Origin: Chondrilla cf. caribensis
Taxonomy: Eukaryota; Porifera; Demospongiae; Chondrillida; Chondrillidae
DNA length: 30,000 nucleotides
Assembly: GCA_964020155.1 (NCBI GenBank)
Contig: OZ026562.1
Span: forward strand, 825,001-855,000
Reading direction: 5' to 3'
Below are positions 13,705 through 24,400 of this stretch, piece after piece. The notes beneath the pieces were generated by a model. The model had not been told where the DNA came from, did no database searches, and saw nothing but the letters and a program-made list of their open reading frames with translations. Each line of letters begins with the position of its first letter. The first letter of the stretch is position 1. Both the position numbers and the translations under genes were made by a program.

Positions 13705-14175
13705 AGTGGAACCTGTCCATAAAGACCACCCAGGGAACGCAGTCTGGTATAGTTGTACAGTGGAACCTGTCTATAAAGACCACCCAGGGAATGCAGTCTA
13801 GTAGTATTTGTACAGTGGAACCTGTCTATAAAGACCACCCAGGGAACGCAGTCTGGTAGTAGTTGTACAGTGGAATCTGTCTATAAAGACCACCCAGGGA
13901 ACGCAGTCTGGTAGTAGGTGTACAGTGGAACCTGTCTATAAAGACCACCCAGGGAATGCAGTCTAGTAGTATTTGTACAGTGGAACCTGTCTATAAAGAC
14001 CACTCAGGGAACACAGTCTGGTAGTATTTGTACAGTGGAACCTGTCTATAAAGACCACCCAGGAATGCAGTCTGGTAGTAGTTTTACAGTGGAACCTGTC
14101 TATAAAGACCACCCAGGGAATGCAGTCTGGTAGTAGGTGTACAGTGGAACCGGCCTATAAAGACCACCCAGGTTC
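13705..14175. repeat. 55-bp minisatellite, 9 copies
   Basis: Nine head-to-tail copies contain the core CAGTGGAACCTGTCTATAAA followed by GACCACCCAGGGAA. The outermost copies are the most diverged, as expected if the array grows by internal unequal exchange. The core resembles the terminal inverted repeats of pogo/Tigger-type DNA transposons in marine invertebrates; that link is from memory and tentative. Confidence 0.9.
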
Positions 14176-14622
14176 TGCTGTATAATATGTCTCAAGCATC
14201 ACCAAAAGAAGAGGTAGAATCACCAAATCTGATCACAACTGATTTCAAATTTAATAGTCACAGCATTTACAACACCTTGACAGGGAACTATGAGATCGTG
14301 TAGTTAAGACAACTGCAACTACTATCCACGTCAGACCTCTCAACTTGAAAAGACATGAAGTCATACGAGGTCATAGAAAATGGAAGCATTATAGGAAGCT
14401 TGTGCAGTGTATCATAAAGTGTGAAAACATAATGTAATTATGTAATACATGGTGTGAGCTTTTGCAGAGGTGCATTCAGCAGTGAAAGGATTCAGTGACT
14501 GCGTGCACCCCTAGTACACTGTATATGTGATACATATGTATATGTGATATGTGAGGTGTTTGTACTTGTGTATGCACAGGTACATGTACACTCCTGTGTG
14601 TGTATGTACACGTGTCTGTATG

Positions 14623-14624
<2 letters not shown>

Positions 14625-14679
<55 letters not shown>

Positions 14680-14737
14680 GTGTGTGTGCGTGTGTGTTGT
14701 GTGCGTGTTGTGTGTGGTGTGTGTGCGTGTGTTTGTG

Positions 14738-14803
<66 letters not shown>

Positions 14804-14818
14804 CGTGCATGTGTGTAT
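14625..14818. repeat. (GT)n microsatellite with GCGT interruptions
   Basis: Two long GT runs flank a GTGCGTGTTGTGTG-type interruption. It is intergenic. All ORFs across it are low-complexity artefacts. Confidence 0.95.
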
Positions 14819-14998
14819 GTGTGTATGTACAGGTATGTGTACACTCATGTACATATAATGTGTGTGTGTGTGCATGTGTGCATAGATGGGTACACGTGTG
14901 TGTATGTGCACATGTGCATGACAAGTGTGTGATGTATGTGTGGGTGTGGGCATGTACGTATGTACAGCCATATATGTACGTACACATCCATTGATCTA

Positions 14999-15174
14999 CA
15001 ATGAATACTTGTTAATCCGCCGCAATTCATTTTTGAAGAACATGGTGGATTAACAAGTTTGGTGGATTAACTGGATATTCATTGGTACTTTGTACATTAC
15101 ATTGGTACCGGGAAATTGTGACAGATTAGAAGGTTTGGCGGAAAAAGCAGTGGTGGATTAACGAGAATTCACTG
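14999..15174. mobile_element. MITE-like element, copy 1 (TA target duplication)
   Basis: A 176-bp non-coding element with imperfect terminal inverted repeats of about 22 bp: left CAATGAATACTTGTTAATCC, right the complement of GGATTAACGAGAATTCACTG. It is flanked by TA at 14997-14998 and 15175-15176. A second copy lies at 23914. Several GGATTAAC motifs recur inside. TA duplication and CAGTGAAT termini fit the Tc1/mariner-pogo (Tigger) group, as a non-autonomous derivative. It ends about 310 bp before the TATA box of the first secreted-protein gene. Confidence 0.75.
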
Positions 15175-15481
15175 TATATGTAAAAGTCACAATACGGATC
15201 CAGAAGCTATCACAGTACCGTGTGTACACATACTTCAATAGTATTATTCAGAAGCTGTGTACGTAGCAGTGTTTATTTATACAAAAGTATAGCAGGTGGA
15301 ATTAATACAATATAATTGTGTTTGCATAGTAACATTTGCACGAATCAAGACAATTCCAAGAAAGTGGAGCTGGGGGGGTGGTTTTCAGGATACGAAGAAT
15401 TGAAGGTGACCCTGACTGATTGACGTGTGCTGCCAGGTGAACTACACTGGGTCAATCCTCTCACAACAAAGAGCACTGCAC

Positions 15482-15517
15482 TATATAAAGAAACAAAACC
15501 AGCAAGACGCTCAGTTT
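15482..15517 (+). promoter_or_regulatory. TATA box + initiator of secreted gene C
   Basis: TATATAAA at 15482-15489, with an initiator-like TCAGTTT at 15511-15517, about 29 bp downstream. This is the classical spacing and implies a start site near 15513 and a 5' UTR of roughly 138 nt before the ATG at 15651. Confidence 0.6.
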
Positions 15518-15650
15518 CGGCAGAGTTGCAGTAGAAGAACCTCAGAGAGAGCTAGAAAGAGTAGACTAGTGAAAGAAAATCACCACAACTGAATAGGAGA
15601 CCATTCATTGACTCTTCCCTCAAAAAACCACTCCCCATAAGTATCGCGAT

Positions 15651-16433
15651 ATGTGTGCAAACGTTACAGCTACATTGGCCCTTCTTGCAAGTGTAAACAC
15701 TTTCATGGGCTGTGAGGTGGAAGGCCACACGAAGGAGCACACAAGATGGGATAGATCAGTCAAATCAGCACTGTGGTGCGATACGGCACATCGTAAAAGT
15801 GACAACTCGGATTTCATAACCGCCAACAAAAGGACTGTATGGGTTGAGGGCTATCACATGTTTAATTATGCATACGGCATTTTGGGTGATCACATGATAC
15901 CAGATCCGCCACCAGTGCGCGGGTTAAAAGATACCAAAAACTACTGCGGAAAAATCAGCCTCCCGGCACCTCCTGAGACCAACTACACCACCAGACTGCA
16001 GAACATCAGTGACAGGTTGTGGGAGATGGGGCACCTTATCACACTCTACCACATGACGGTTAGAAAGCTTGAGCTCCAGCAAACTATCTTTCAAGGAGAG
16101 GATGACGTCTCAAAGCTCGACATACTGGGGATCATGTTGGACCACTACCACAGCAGCACAGAGAGGTACCTTCAGGCTTCTGGATGTTCCTGTGAGGGAT
16201 TCAACTGCTCCCTGCACTCCAAACAGGACCTGGCCCACATAGAAGCCGAGTTCACCAAGGGACGCCATCCTTACTGTACCATGAAGCTGTTTCTGGGGAA
16301 GATTATCACAGAGATCAACACCTTCAGTCAGAAGATGCACAAATACTTCAGATCCACTTTTGGTATCTGGTCTGTTTGCTCTGCTATCAAAGCAATATCT
16401 CCTGTCAAGTGTGACACCAGGGCTTCAGTTTGA
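15651..16433 (+). CDS. Secreted helical Cys-rich protein C (unknown family)
   Basis: An intronless 260-aa ORF. The N-terminus has a hydrophobic stretch (ATLALLASVNTFMG) typical of a signal peptide. The mature part has N-glycosylation sequons Asn-Tyr-Thr, Asn-Ile-Ser and Asn-Cys-Ser and about nine cysteines, including Cys99 (YCGK) and a Cys-Ser-Cys pair. Long amphipathic, probably helical stretches follow Cys99: one around RLQNISDRLWEMGHLITLYH, one around LGIMLDHYHSSTERYLQ and a last one around MKLFLGKIITEINTFSQKMH. A secreted helical bundle with disulphides recalls four-helix cytokines in layout only; I do not recognise the family. The upstream TATA/initiator pair supports the start. A close tandem paralog starts 2.4 kb downstream. 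Confidence 0.8.
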   Translation: MCANVTATLALLASVNTFMGCEVEGHTKEHTRWDRSVKSALWCDTAHRKSDNSDFITANKRTVWVEGYHMFNYAYGILGDHMIPDPPPVRGLKDTKNYCGKISLPAPPETNYTTRLQNISDRLWEMGHLITLYHMTVRKLELQQTIFQGEDDVSKLDILGIMLDHYHSSTERYLQASGCSCEGFNCSLHSKQDLAHIEAEFTKGRHPYCTMKLFLGKIITEINTFSQKMHKYFRSTFGIWSVCSAIKAISPVKCDTRASV

Positions 16434-17740
16434 AGGGCAGTCGTCAACATTGAACACACTCACTCTTGTCACTCTTTAGTTGATAGTACGTATATACGTA
16501 GTCATTCTTACAATTCAAACACATGTAGTTTCTCTTTGTAGTTTGTATATTGAATTCAATATCCCTGGATTTCATTTGTTCGAAATCAAGTAGTACATGT
16601 AATCATCAGTAAAGCATTATTGTTTTATGTACAGATATTATACTACCACTTCTGTTTACATTTATTTGTTGCATAACTACTGATAGACTATTCCTAAGTA
16701 GAAATGTTAATACGAAAATGATAATATCATGATTAGCGATAAAATATATTAATTCAATCAATGTGACCAAATGGATTATAATATTACAAAATATCAAATG
16801 GGACAAGTGATAAACGAACACGGAAGATGGTTGATTTTATTATTACAATCAAACTTTTCACATTTTTGACTGCAGTTAATTTTGCTAATTCACCTCAATT
16901 TAACAAATCCTCTTGTCGCTATCATTTCCGCTCAAGTAATCACTTGTGTATGTTATATTTGATTAGGGAATTGTTGAGTGCGATCACAACTACTGGTTAA
17001 TCACAGAGAAATTTCTCCACCAGCAACAATACCCCAATACCAAGTATCCAGACTTAGTAATGACCCTATACCCTCCTCTATCAACAACTGTCCTTTCTAC
17101 CAAAGGATGGTTTTTCGATACCTAGAAGATAACCACAGAAACGTGGAAGATAAATTTTGCCCTGTTTGGGAAGAATTGAAGATTCACAGCCAAGCGGCGA
17201 CTTTTATGTAGGGCATTAAAGTCGGTAGATAGTAATCCACTACTCGTACTACACTGAACCCTACACACAACGACCTGATAGGCTAAAAGTCCAGCCAATA
17301 CTCTACTTAGTAGAGATTGACAACTCAGAACATTGCCCAGTGCTACTGATGAGGAGTGGTATTCTCTGAAAAGGCCTTATAGCACATTGGTAAAGAAATG
17401 AATATTACTGATTCAGGTCAAATCCTCTATAATATCATATTGAATGATCTAGATAATCTGCCGAATTATTAATTTTTATCTGCCACATTTTCCCTTAATG
17501 GAATGTTATGGATTAATTTGAACTCGCTGTACTACGTACTGCCTCGTGTAATTAATAATAGTAATATGATGACATATTTCATATGCATAATAATAATGTA
17601 TTAAACAATTCTCTTTGTGATTTAATTATCAGTGATAACTTTGCTAGGTGAAAAATCCACTCCTGTCAAAAATCCAAGTTTTATCTGTGGTATGTAGCTA
17701 TTAATCTACAGTCTCACAGACGTTTGTTTAGGTCACACAC
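16434..17740. other. AT-rich intergenic region, one odd ORF
   Basis: AT-rich spacer between the two secreted-protein genes. The only protein-like piece is an open frame at about 16990-17211 (plus strand) containing INNCPFYQRMVFRYLEDNHR and ending at TAG. It has no good ATG, so it could be a terminal exon, a relic or chance. No transposon ends or RNA genes were recognised. Confidence 0.5.
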
Positions 17741-17902
17741 GGGTTTGAAAAATGAGAGCAACGTTTATCAAGAAGGCACGCCGACATCATAGGTCAATCA
17801 CATCCTTGTTTGCGCACACTGAGTACTGGAATGGTGATGGTTCGTACCAGTCGGTCAGTGGTGCAGGATGTGAATTCAACTGGAGGGTATTCAAATATTC
17901 AG

Positions 17903-17910
17903 TATTTAAA
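17903..17910 (+). promoter_or_regulatory. Possible TATA box of secreted gene D
   Basis: TATTTAAA, 113 bp upstream of the ATG at 18023. It parallels the TATA arrangement of gene C but lacks a clear initiator at +30. It lies within a 118-aa open frame (17752-18108) that overlaps the gene start in another phase. Confidence 0.4.
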
Positions 17911-18022
17911 CAACTACCTGAAGAGGAGAAACAGCAAGCAACTATCGAGTTTCAAGAAAAAGCAAAAGAACTACAACAACTGAAGAAGAACATTCGAAGG
18001 GATCACTCCACGGCTGAAAACA

Positions 18023-18790
18023 ATGCATCGTTTGTTGGTTCCAACACTGGCTGCTATTTTTGTGAGCACATCTGTCTCCATGGGAGGTGTTTTGAGACGA
18101 GGTGTTGATATGGAGAACCGCTGCGTCACTGAGAATGACTCTGTTGAGTTCACTTGGTGGTGTGACGTGTTGAAGACGAGCAGAAATTCCCAAGTAGTTG
18201 AGAATTTGAAGAGAAAGACATGGAGGGAGGGAGACCAAGTATTTCGTTACATGGATGCAATTTTGGGTAATTCTATGATAAACATTCCATCACCCGTAGT
18301 TGGGCTCAAGAGTAGCAGTGATTACTGTGGGGAAATCAGCCTCCCGGCACCTTCTGAGACCAACTTCACCACCAGACTGCAGAACATCAGTGACAGGTTG
18401 TGGGAGATGGGGCACCTCATCACACTCTACCACATGACGGTTAGAAAGCTTGAGCTCCAGCAAACTATCTTTCAAGGAGAGGAGGACGTCTCAAAGCTCG
18501 AGTTTCTTGGGATCACTCTAGACTACTACCACAGCAGCGCAGAGAGGTACCTTCAGGCTTCTGGATGTTCCTGTGAGGGATTCAACTGCTCCCTGCACTC
18601 CAAACAGGACCTGGCCCACATAGAAGCTGAGTTCACCAAGAGACGCCATCCCTGCTGTACCACGAAGCTCTTTCTGGGAAAGATCATTGCAGAAGCCACC
18701 AAATTCAGCGGGAAGATCCACAAATACTTTAGATCTCCATTCATCAAATCAAGATTCTGTTCTGCTGTCCAGACTACCCCTTTCTGTTAG
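18023..18790 (+). CDS. Secreted helical Cys-rich protein D (paralog of C)
   Basis: An intronless 255-aa ORF with a signal-peptide-like start (LLVPTLAAIFVSTSVS). It is collinear with protein C, sharing Trp-Cys-Asp near residue 49, VFRYMDAILGNSM against the equivalent in C, Cys102 (YCGE), the sequons Asn-Phe-Thr, Asn-Ile-Ser and Asn-Cys-Ser, Cys-Ser-Cys and a similar final helix. From about residue 102 to 225 the two proteins are almost identical; the first 100 and last 25 residues are strongly diverged. The shared cysteines imply the same fold. Divergent ends suggest the copies differ in receptor, ligand or processing. Role unknown; extracellular location is inferred from the signal peptide. 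Confidence 0.8.
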   Translation: MHRLLVPTLAAIFVSTSVSMGGVLRRGVDMENRCVTENDSVEFTWWCDVLKTSRNSQVVENLKRKTWREGDQVFRYMDAILGNSMINIPSPVVGLKSSSDYCGEISLPAPSETNFTTRLQNISDRLWEMGHLITLYHMTVRKLELQQTIFQGEEDVSKLEFLGITLDYYHSSAERYLQASGCSCEGFNCSLHSKQDLAHIEAEFTKRRHPCCTTKLFLGKIIAEATKFSGKIHKYFRSPFIKSRFCSAVQTTPFC

Positions 18791-19076
18791 AACAAGGTGC
18801 AGGAACCAAGTCCCCTTCAAGAGAACCTTTAATGCCATTACCCTCATTATCAGTATTATTACAATCACCATTAACATTAATAGAATATTATGATCATCAT
18901 TAATGATCACATCATACCATTAGTTATTTAATTTAAGATAATTTTGAAATGGTGAATAATTGATGAAATAAGCATTGCGAAATTATGTTATGTGTAGACA
19001 ATGTTCATAGCACGTACAGTATTATAAACCTGTAAATATCTTGCACATTATACCATATTGAGAGTTTCATTGTTAG

Positions 19077-19227
19077 CCCTCTCTCACTCCCTCCCTCCCA
19101 CTCTCTGTCTCTCCCTCCCTCTCTCCCTCTCTTCCTCCCTCCCTCCCACTCTCCCTCTCTTCCTCTCTTCCTCCCTCCCTCCCACTCTCCCTCTCTTCCT
19201 CTCTTCCTCCCTCCCTCTTTCTTTCCT
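19077..19227. repeat. Polypyrimidine (CTCCCTCC/TTCC) tract
   Basis: About 150 bp of nearly pure C/T on the plus strand. It contains a duplicated ~38-bp block built around CCCTCCCACTCTCCCTCTCT. Such homopurine-homopyrimidine DNA can form triplex (H-DNA) structures. The Gly/Arg/Glu-rich minus-strand frame across it is an artefact. Confidence 0.9.
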
Positions 19228-19715
19228 GATCTGAAAACTAAACCAAGATGAGATTGCAAAGAGACCACTGTTAGGTTGCCCAAGTATAGGAAACTTTAGA
19301 CTGTTTAGCGCTGTGATGGCACTGTACTGTACATTGGGTGGATTATAGAAGTTTGACCATACTCACTATAAAGAAATGGATATTGGGCAGAGGAAAGTTG
19401 GACTAGATGCACATACACTGATTGCCACAGTGCCTACAAAGTACCATGCTTGATGTGTGTTAGGAAAGCATACCGATTCTGTACTTCTTATCAGCTGTCA
19501 AATCCACCATAATTGTCACATGGTTTACATTGTTGAAATAGGCAAGGGACAATAACAAGAAGTGTACACATGCACATACACATGCACTAGCCTGTATCTC
19601 TCACAGTACAATTCTCATACTGTATGTATGTACATATAGGTAGTAAGTATTGCTACTCATACATAGGTACCAGTATATAAAGGGCATCCCCCAATGGACT
19701 AGGAAAGCGTGCACA

Positions 19716-19816
19716 CAGTCAATCCTCAATACAGAGGTCCTATCATGTAACATATTTGCTGTAACAGACAACCGTCAATACAGAAGTGTTACAATGTAGC
19801 ATATTCACTGTTACAG
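19716..19816. repeat. Two-copy ~50-bp direct repeat
   Basis: Two adjacent units share CAATACAGA, then a GTAACATATT or GTAGCATATT segment, then CTGTAACAG or CTGTTACAG. They may be remnants of a transposon terminal sequence. No coding content. Confidence 0.6.
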
Positions 19817-20761
19817 TATAATGGATGGTGTGATAGAGGCCATTAGGACAGGTGGTGTTTACATGGAGGAACATGGTCTTTGATACAGGTCCCACTGGAT
19901 GTGTATGTACATACTGTTCATATGTTGCTAATGGCTATTGTAGCTACGTACATACGTATATACGTACATATGTCAACGAGATCATTCCTGGAGATGTTTA
20001 GATCATAGGCACAGGTATCCCTGAAGAACAGTACGTGGTATCATGGTACAGCTGTAGCGTTGGTGCACACACGTTATCATAGATGCACATTGGATGAGAT
20101 CACCAAATCAACATACACGTCATAATCTTAAAACACTGTACATACGTACGTATGTCCATTATTCTCACAAAGTAATACACTCGCAAATCATTTCTTTCAT
20201 TGGAGATAAAATAGTTGCAAGAATAAAATTGTGGAAGGTTAGCTACTATAATTTTCGAATAAATACACTGCATACTATGGTGTGTGGTGAGGTCATTAAT
20301 TACTGTAAGCATCTGTGAAAGTTATAAATACACAAACACTTCAGATGTACGATGATTGGACATTTCTAGCTACAATGATTTGAATTTACTATCATCTCAT
20401 TGGTCAATCTAATTGACCAGCGAATAATCATTGTATCTTGGCACATCAGTCTCAATCAGTGTGTATTTAGTTATTAAAATTTTGTAGCTGACGAAGCCTG
20501 AGAAATGCTGCACTAAGTGAATTATTGCTTGAAGAAATCACATTTGCAGCGTGCGAAGTGTAGTCCTACTAAACCTCAACTTACTACAGATGTACTACAT
20601 GTACTATGCTATAGGTACTATAATTATTATCAATTCTTGCTTGAAATTTGCACATGTACAGTATGTACTATTGTACACTCCAGTGTCTATATCCCAGTTG
20701 TATATACTATGGGATAGCGAAGCCACATGACAACAATGTAATACGATGATGTGACAGTTGC

Positions 20762-20836
20762 ATAATAACAATGATAATAATAATAATAACAATGATAATA
20801 ATAATAATAATAATGATAATAATAATAATAATAATA
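20762..20836. repeat. (AAT)n-type trinucleotide repeat
   Basis: AATAATAATAAC/AATGATAAT units over about 75 bp; Asn- or Tyr-rich ORFs across it are spurious. Confidence 0.9.
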
Positions 20837-21493
20837 TTTCATTTGTGCACATACACTCTGATCTGTATTTAACAGGTGTATGTATATTATGCAATAAGTC
20901 TCATAGCTACATCGGATGCAGCTTCTCAAAACAGAATTCATATGAAGTCTGCAGTGAACATGACATACTGAAAGACCGACAAAAGTGCATGACAATGATG
21001 TAGCCGAATTGGTGATCTCGGTACCCACTCAGGAAAGAACAAAAGACAAGATGAGAAAATTGTCATGTAGCTGTGGAGATGCGTACCAGGCAGACAACAT
21101 AATTTGACGTAATTTTGCAGAAATGTAAATTTCCAAGAATGCAGTAACAAGTGTTGGTTGACATAATTTTCAAACATGCAATTATTACCATTCAAGGATA
21201 TGTACAGTTACACTTCCACAGTTACGGTACAGTTGATAAGAACTATACGTACGAAAACAATCGTCAAATATAGTCAACGTTCGATGTCTCCCCTGTCGAA
21301 CATGCATAGCAACCCAGTGCGGAATGTTCATACTGTAACCTACAGTATTACTGCACGACGTGCAACACACATGTACATACGTATATGCACATATCGTTCT
21401 TACGTACAGTACATCACAAATTCAAGCTCCACATAAGTATAACATATGGATCTGTACACTGAACAGAATGTCTAATTCAATAAATAAATAAAC

Positions 21494-24400
21494 TTATCTA
21501 TGTCTCTGTTGTTGTTTGGGTTGCTTAGAGTAATTTGAGTGTAAAAAGGTCCACAGCAGTTGAGCATTAGTGTCGTTACTTAGAATTTCTTCCAACTGGG
21601 ACACTGAGAGGCTAACCAGTTCTTGAATATTGGTCACTTTGGCCATCAGCCGTCTATAGCAAAAACATACACAGTACACAGTAAACCATTCTGCTGTGAG
21701 TGCTAAGAACGTACTTGTAATTCTTTGAATTAATACCCGGACATTTCAGTACAAAGTCCTGTGCAAATATTGAAAAATACACAGATCACAGGAACTACGG
21801 AGACATGTACACCAGTAACTATGGGATGTGTACAACATGAACTGTGGGGGTGTGCACCAGAGGAACCGTGGAGGCGTGCACTACATGAACTGTGGGATGT
21901 GTACGACATGAACTGTGGGGGTGTGCACTACATGAACTGTTGGATGTGTATAACATGAACTGTGGAGGTGTGCACTACATGAACTGTGGGATGTGTACAA
22001 CATGAACTGTGGGTGTGTACCAGAGGAACTGTGGGGGTGTGCACTACATGAACTGTGGGATGTGTACAACATGAACTGTGGGGACATATACCAAAGGAAC
22101 TATGGAGGCGTGACCTGCATGAGCTGTACGGGGGTGTACTACAGTTGTATGCACTTCTAACCATGGGGGCTGAATTGAATGGAGAGGCCTCCAGTAGAGT
22201 GTCTTGTGAGGCTGAACCAGCGCTGAGAGCTTCTTCAGTGTTCGGCTGAGGCTTCCCGATCTAGTACAATACAAGAGCAACATACCTCACATGCAAGTGT
22301 GTGCGCTCAGGCATAAGTAAATGAGCACATCATTCAATTTCCTATACAGAAAGTATTCATCAGACCCAAAGTACTGTATATTATAGACTATGTATATACA
22401 TATAGTCGATGTTTGTGTCAGGACACTATATACGTATACATATAGTCTATTATTATACTATGGGACCACTCCATTTGGATATCGAAGAATTTAATGGCAT
22501 TTATGTCTATACATACACATACATGTCAGTTACATGCTGTACATATACTACCATACAGTATGTACATACGTATGGTACTATATGTATGTACTGTATGTAT
22601 GTGGGTATGTATGTATGTATGTTATGTACGTACGTACATACATATGGTACATAGTATATGTACAAACTGCAGATCCTATTGAGAAGACAATGCATTACAT
22701 AATTACATACATATGTACAGCATGTAACTGACTTGGAATGTGATCTAGACTGGAATGACCTCACATAGGTCTTGTGTAAACGTTTACTTTTCACACATGT
22801 TAGTCCCAAAACACCAGGTGTAGCCTCCTCCCAGCACAGTGCTCTGTCATGCAGGAGCAATGACTTGGACGTGAACAGAATACTAAGACCTGTTACATCG
22901 TGTAGGCTACACACATGTCGATGCTCGTGTCAGGACACTCATTATACCAGTCAACTTCACTGAAAGGTGACCTACACTTGAGTGGTCTCGCAACCACACA
23001 TATATTTATTATACATTTATAGTACTATTTGCATACTTTGTAGCTGTGTACTCACCTACACGCATATATTTATAAATACATTTATAGTACAGTTTGCATA
23101 CTTTGTAGATGTGTACTCACCTACACGCATATATTTATAAATACATTTATAGTACAGTTTGCATACTTTGTAGATGTGTACTCACCTACACACAAAGTTA
23201 ACTATGATAAAGTATACCACAGGTATGGTGCAATGTAAGATAATGGGTATTGCAAGAATGAAACATCAATGGTACACACGTGTGCAAACTCTGATAAACT
23301 TCAGGGAAGCGCAACAATAATGGGCTGAATACATGGTTCACACATTCCAGCATGAATTTGATCGACATCCTGATTGAGATAAAATTCCATTATGTAGATT
23401 GAGTTCAATATAATACCACCATATTAAGTAGACAGGGGAGATAGCATAATTTTGGGACTGGCACAGTTCTGATAGAATACGCCCTAAACGATAACATTGG
23501 ATTAGTGCTGATGACAGCACTGATGCATACATACCAGATACAGGACATTCTGTACCCTCACTTAAGTACTTCAAGTACAATACCGCTATTTTCGTAACAA
23601 CAGAACAATAGCTTGTTGGAACCATTGTTAGTTTCATGCATGGAAGGCTCACAATTGAGTACATTTGGTATGTGTACGCTCATAACAGAAACGACATCAC
23701 TGTTATGGCACATAATGTCAAATCAAGTATGTGTACAGAACAATAGGTTGGCCTCCACACACAGGTACTTGAGCAGTTGCTATTTCTGTAACAACAGAAC
23801 TGAAACTGGTTGAGCTCAAGTAGGCTTCGTGTGCAGAAGACATGTAGTGCACACAAGTGTATCAACAAACTGACGAAACAGAAGCCTGGTGAAGTGAATA
23901 CCTAGCCAATGTACAGTGAATACTTGTCAATCCACAATTTGTTTTCAAAAATATGGTAGATTAACGAGATTGGTAGATAAACTGGGTATTCATTAGTACT
24001 CATACGTACATTATACCGGTATTGGGGATTTGTGGCAGATGAAAGGTTTAGCAGATAAAGCGATTGTGGATTAACAAGAATTCACTGTATGTACAATATT
24101 AATACATACACACTTGTACAGTGGTTCCTTAGGAGGAAATAGAAACAGGGGGCTAGGAGCCACAGTGAATACTCAATGTTAACAATGCCCCATCCAGGTA
24201 CGTACATGTTATAAGGGATCTATGTGCTTTTCATTTTTACTGTTGGAGAAGCAACGGAGTGCTGCACCCTGTCCTGACTATGCGTGAGGAAATATGGCAA
24301 ACACTACATCCTGAGGTAATGTCAACATGCAGTAAAGGTCATAGGAAAAAGTCATCATGCTTTAGGAAGACTGGTTAACATTCCTGGTTTGAGGCTATCA

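Larger units (their letters stand above)
18791..21493. other. Gene-poor intergenic region
   Basis: About 2.7 kb with no convincing exon on either strand. It holds a polypyrimidine tract (19077-19227), a short two-copy repeat (about 19716-19816), GTAC/CATATG-rich low complexity around 19900-20160 and an AAT/AAC repeat (20762-20836). It ends at the 3' end of the minus-strand XPF gene. Confidence 0.6.

Noticed and set aside
13370..14175. CRISPR-like regular repeats
   Set aside because: Units are contiguous tandem copies without unique spacers, and the genome is eukaryotic.
14476..14994. Several 100-160 aa Thr-His or Cys-Val ORFs
   Set aside because: They are translations of the GT/CA microsatellite. 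The same applies to the ORFs at 2944-3207, 4043-4410, 8977-9480, 11047-11221 and 29475-29772.
15105..15119. KappaB-like GGGAAATTGT inside MITE copy 1, and GGGGATTTGT in copy 2
   Set aside because: Both miss the second half-site of the consensus and lie in homologous repeat sequence, so shared ancestry explains them.
16978..17211. IL-17-like cystine-knot exon
   Set aside because: The Cys-Pro and Tyr/Asp/Asn-His-Arg pattern is only superficially similar; cysteine spacing and flanking motifs do not match.
17752..18108. 118-aa ORF overlapping the start of gene D, with a Glu/Gln/Lys-rich segment
   Set aside because: It has no similarity to anything recognised, contains the likely TATA box of D and runs out of frame into the signal-peptide region of D. 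Best seen as promoter and 5' UTR, though an upstream ORF cannot be excluded.
22534..22660. GTACGTACATAC-rich foldback as a hairpin RNA gene
   Set aside because: Low-complexity TATGTA/TACATA DNA pairs with itself by composition; no defined stem-loop of microRNA type stands out.
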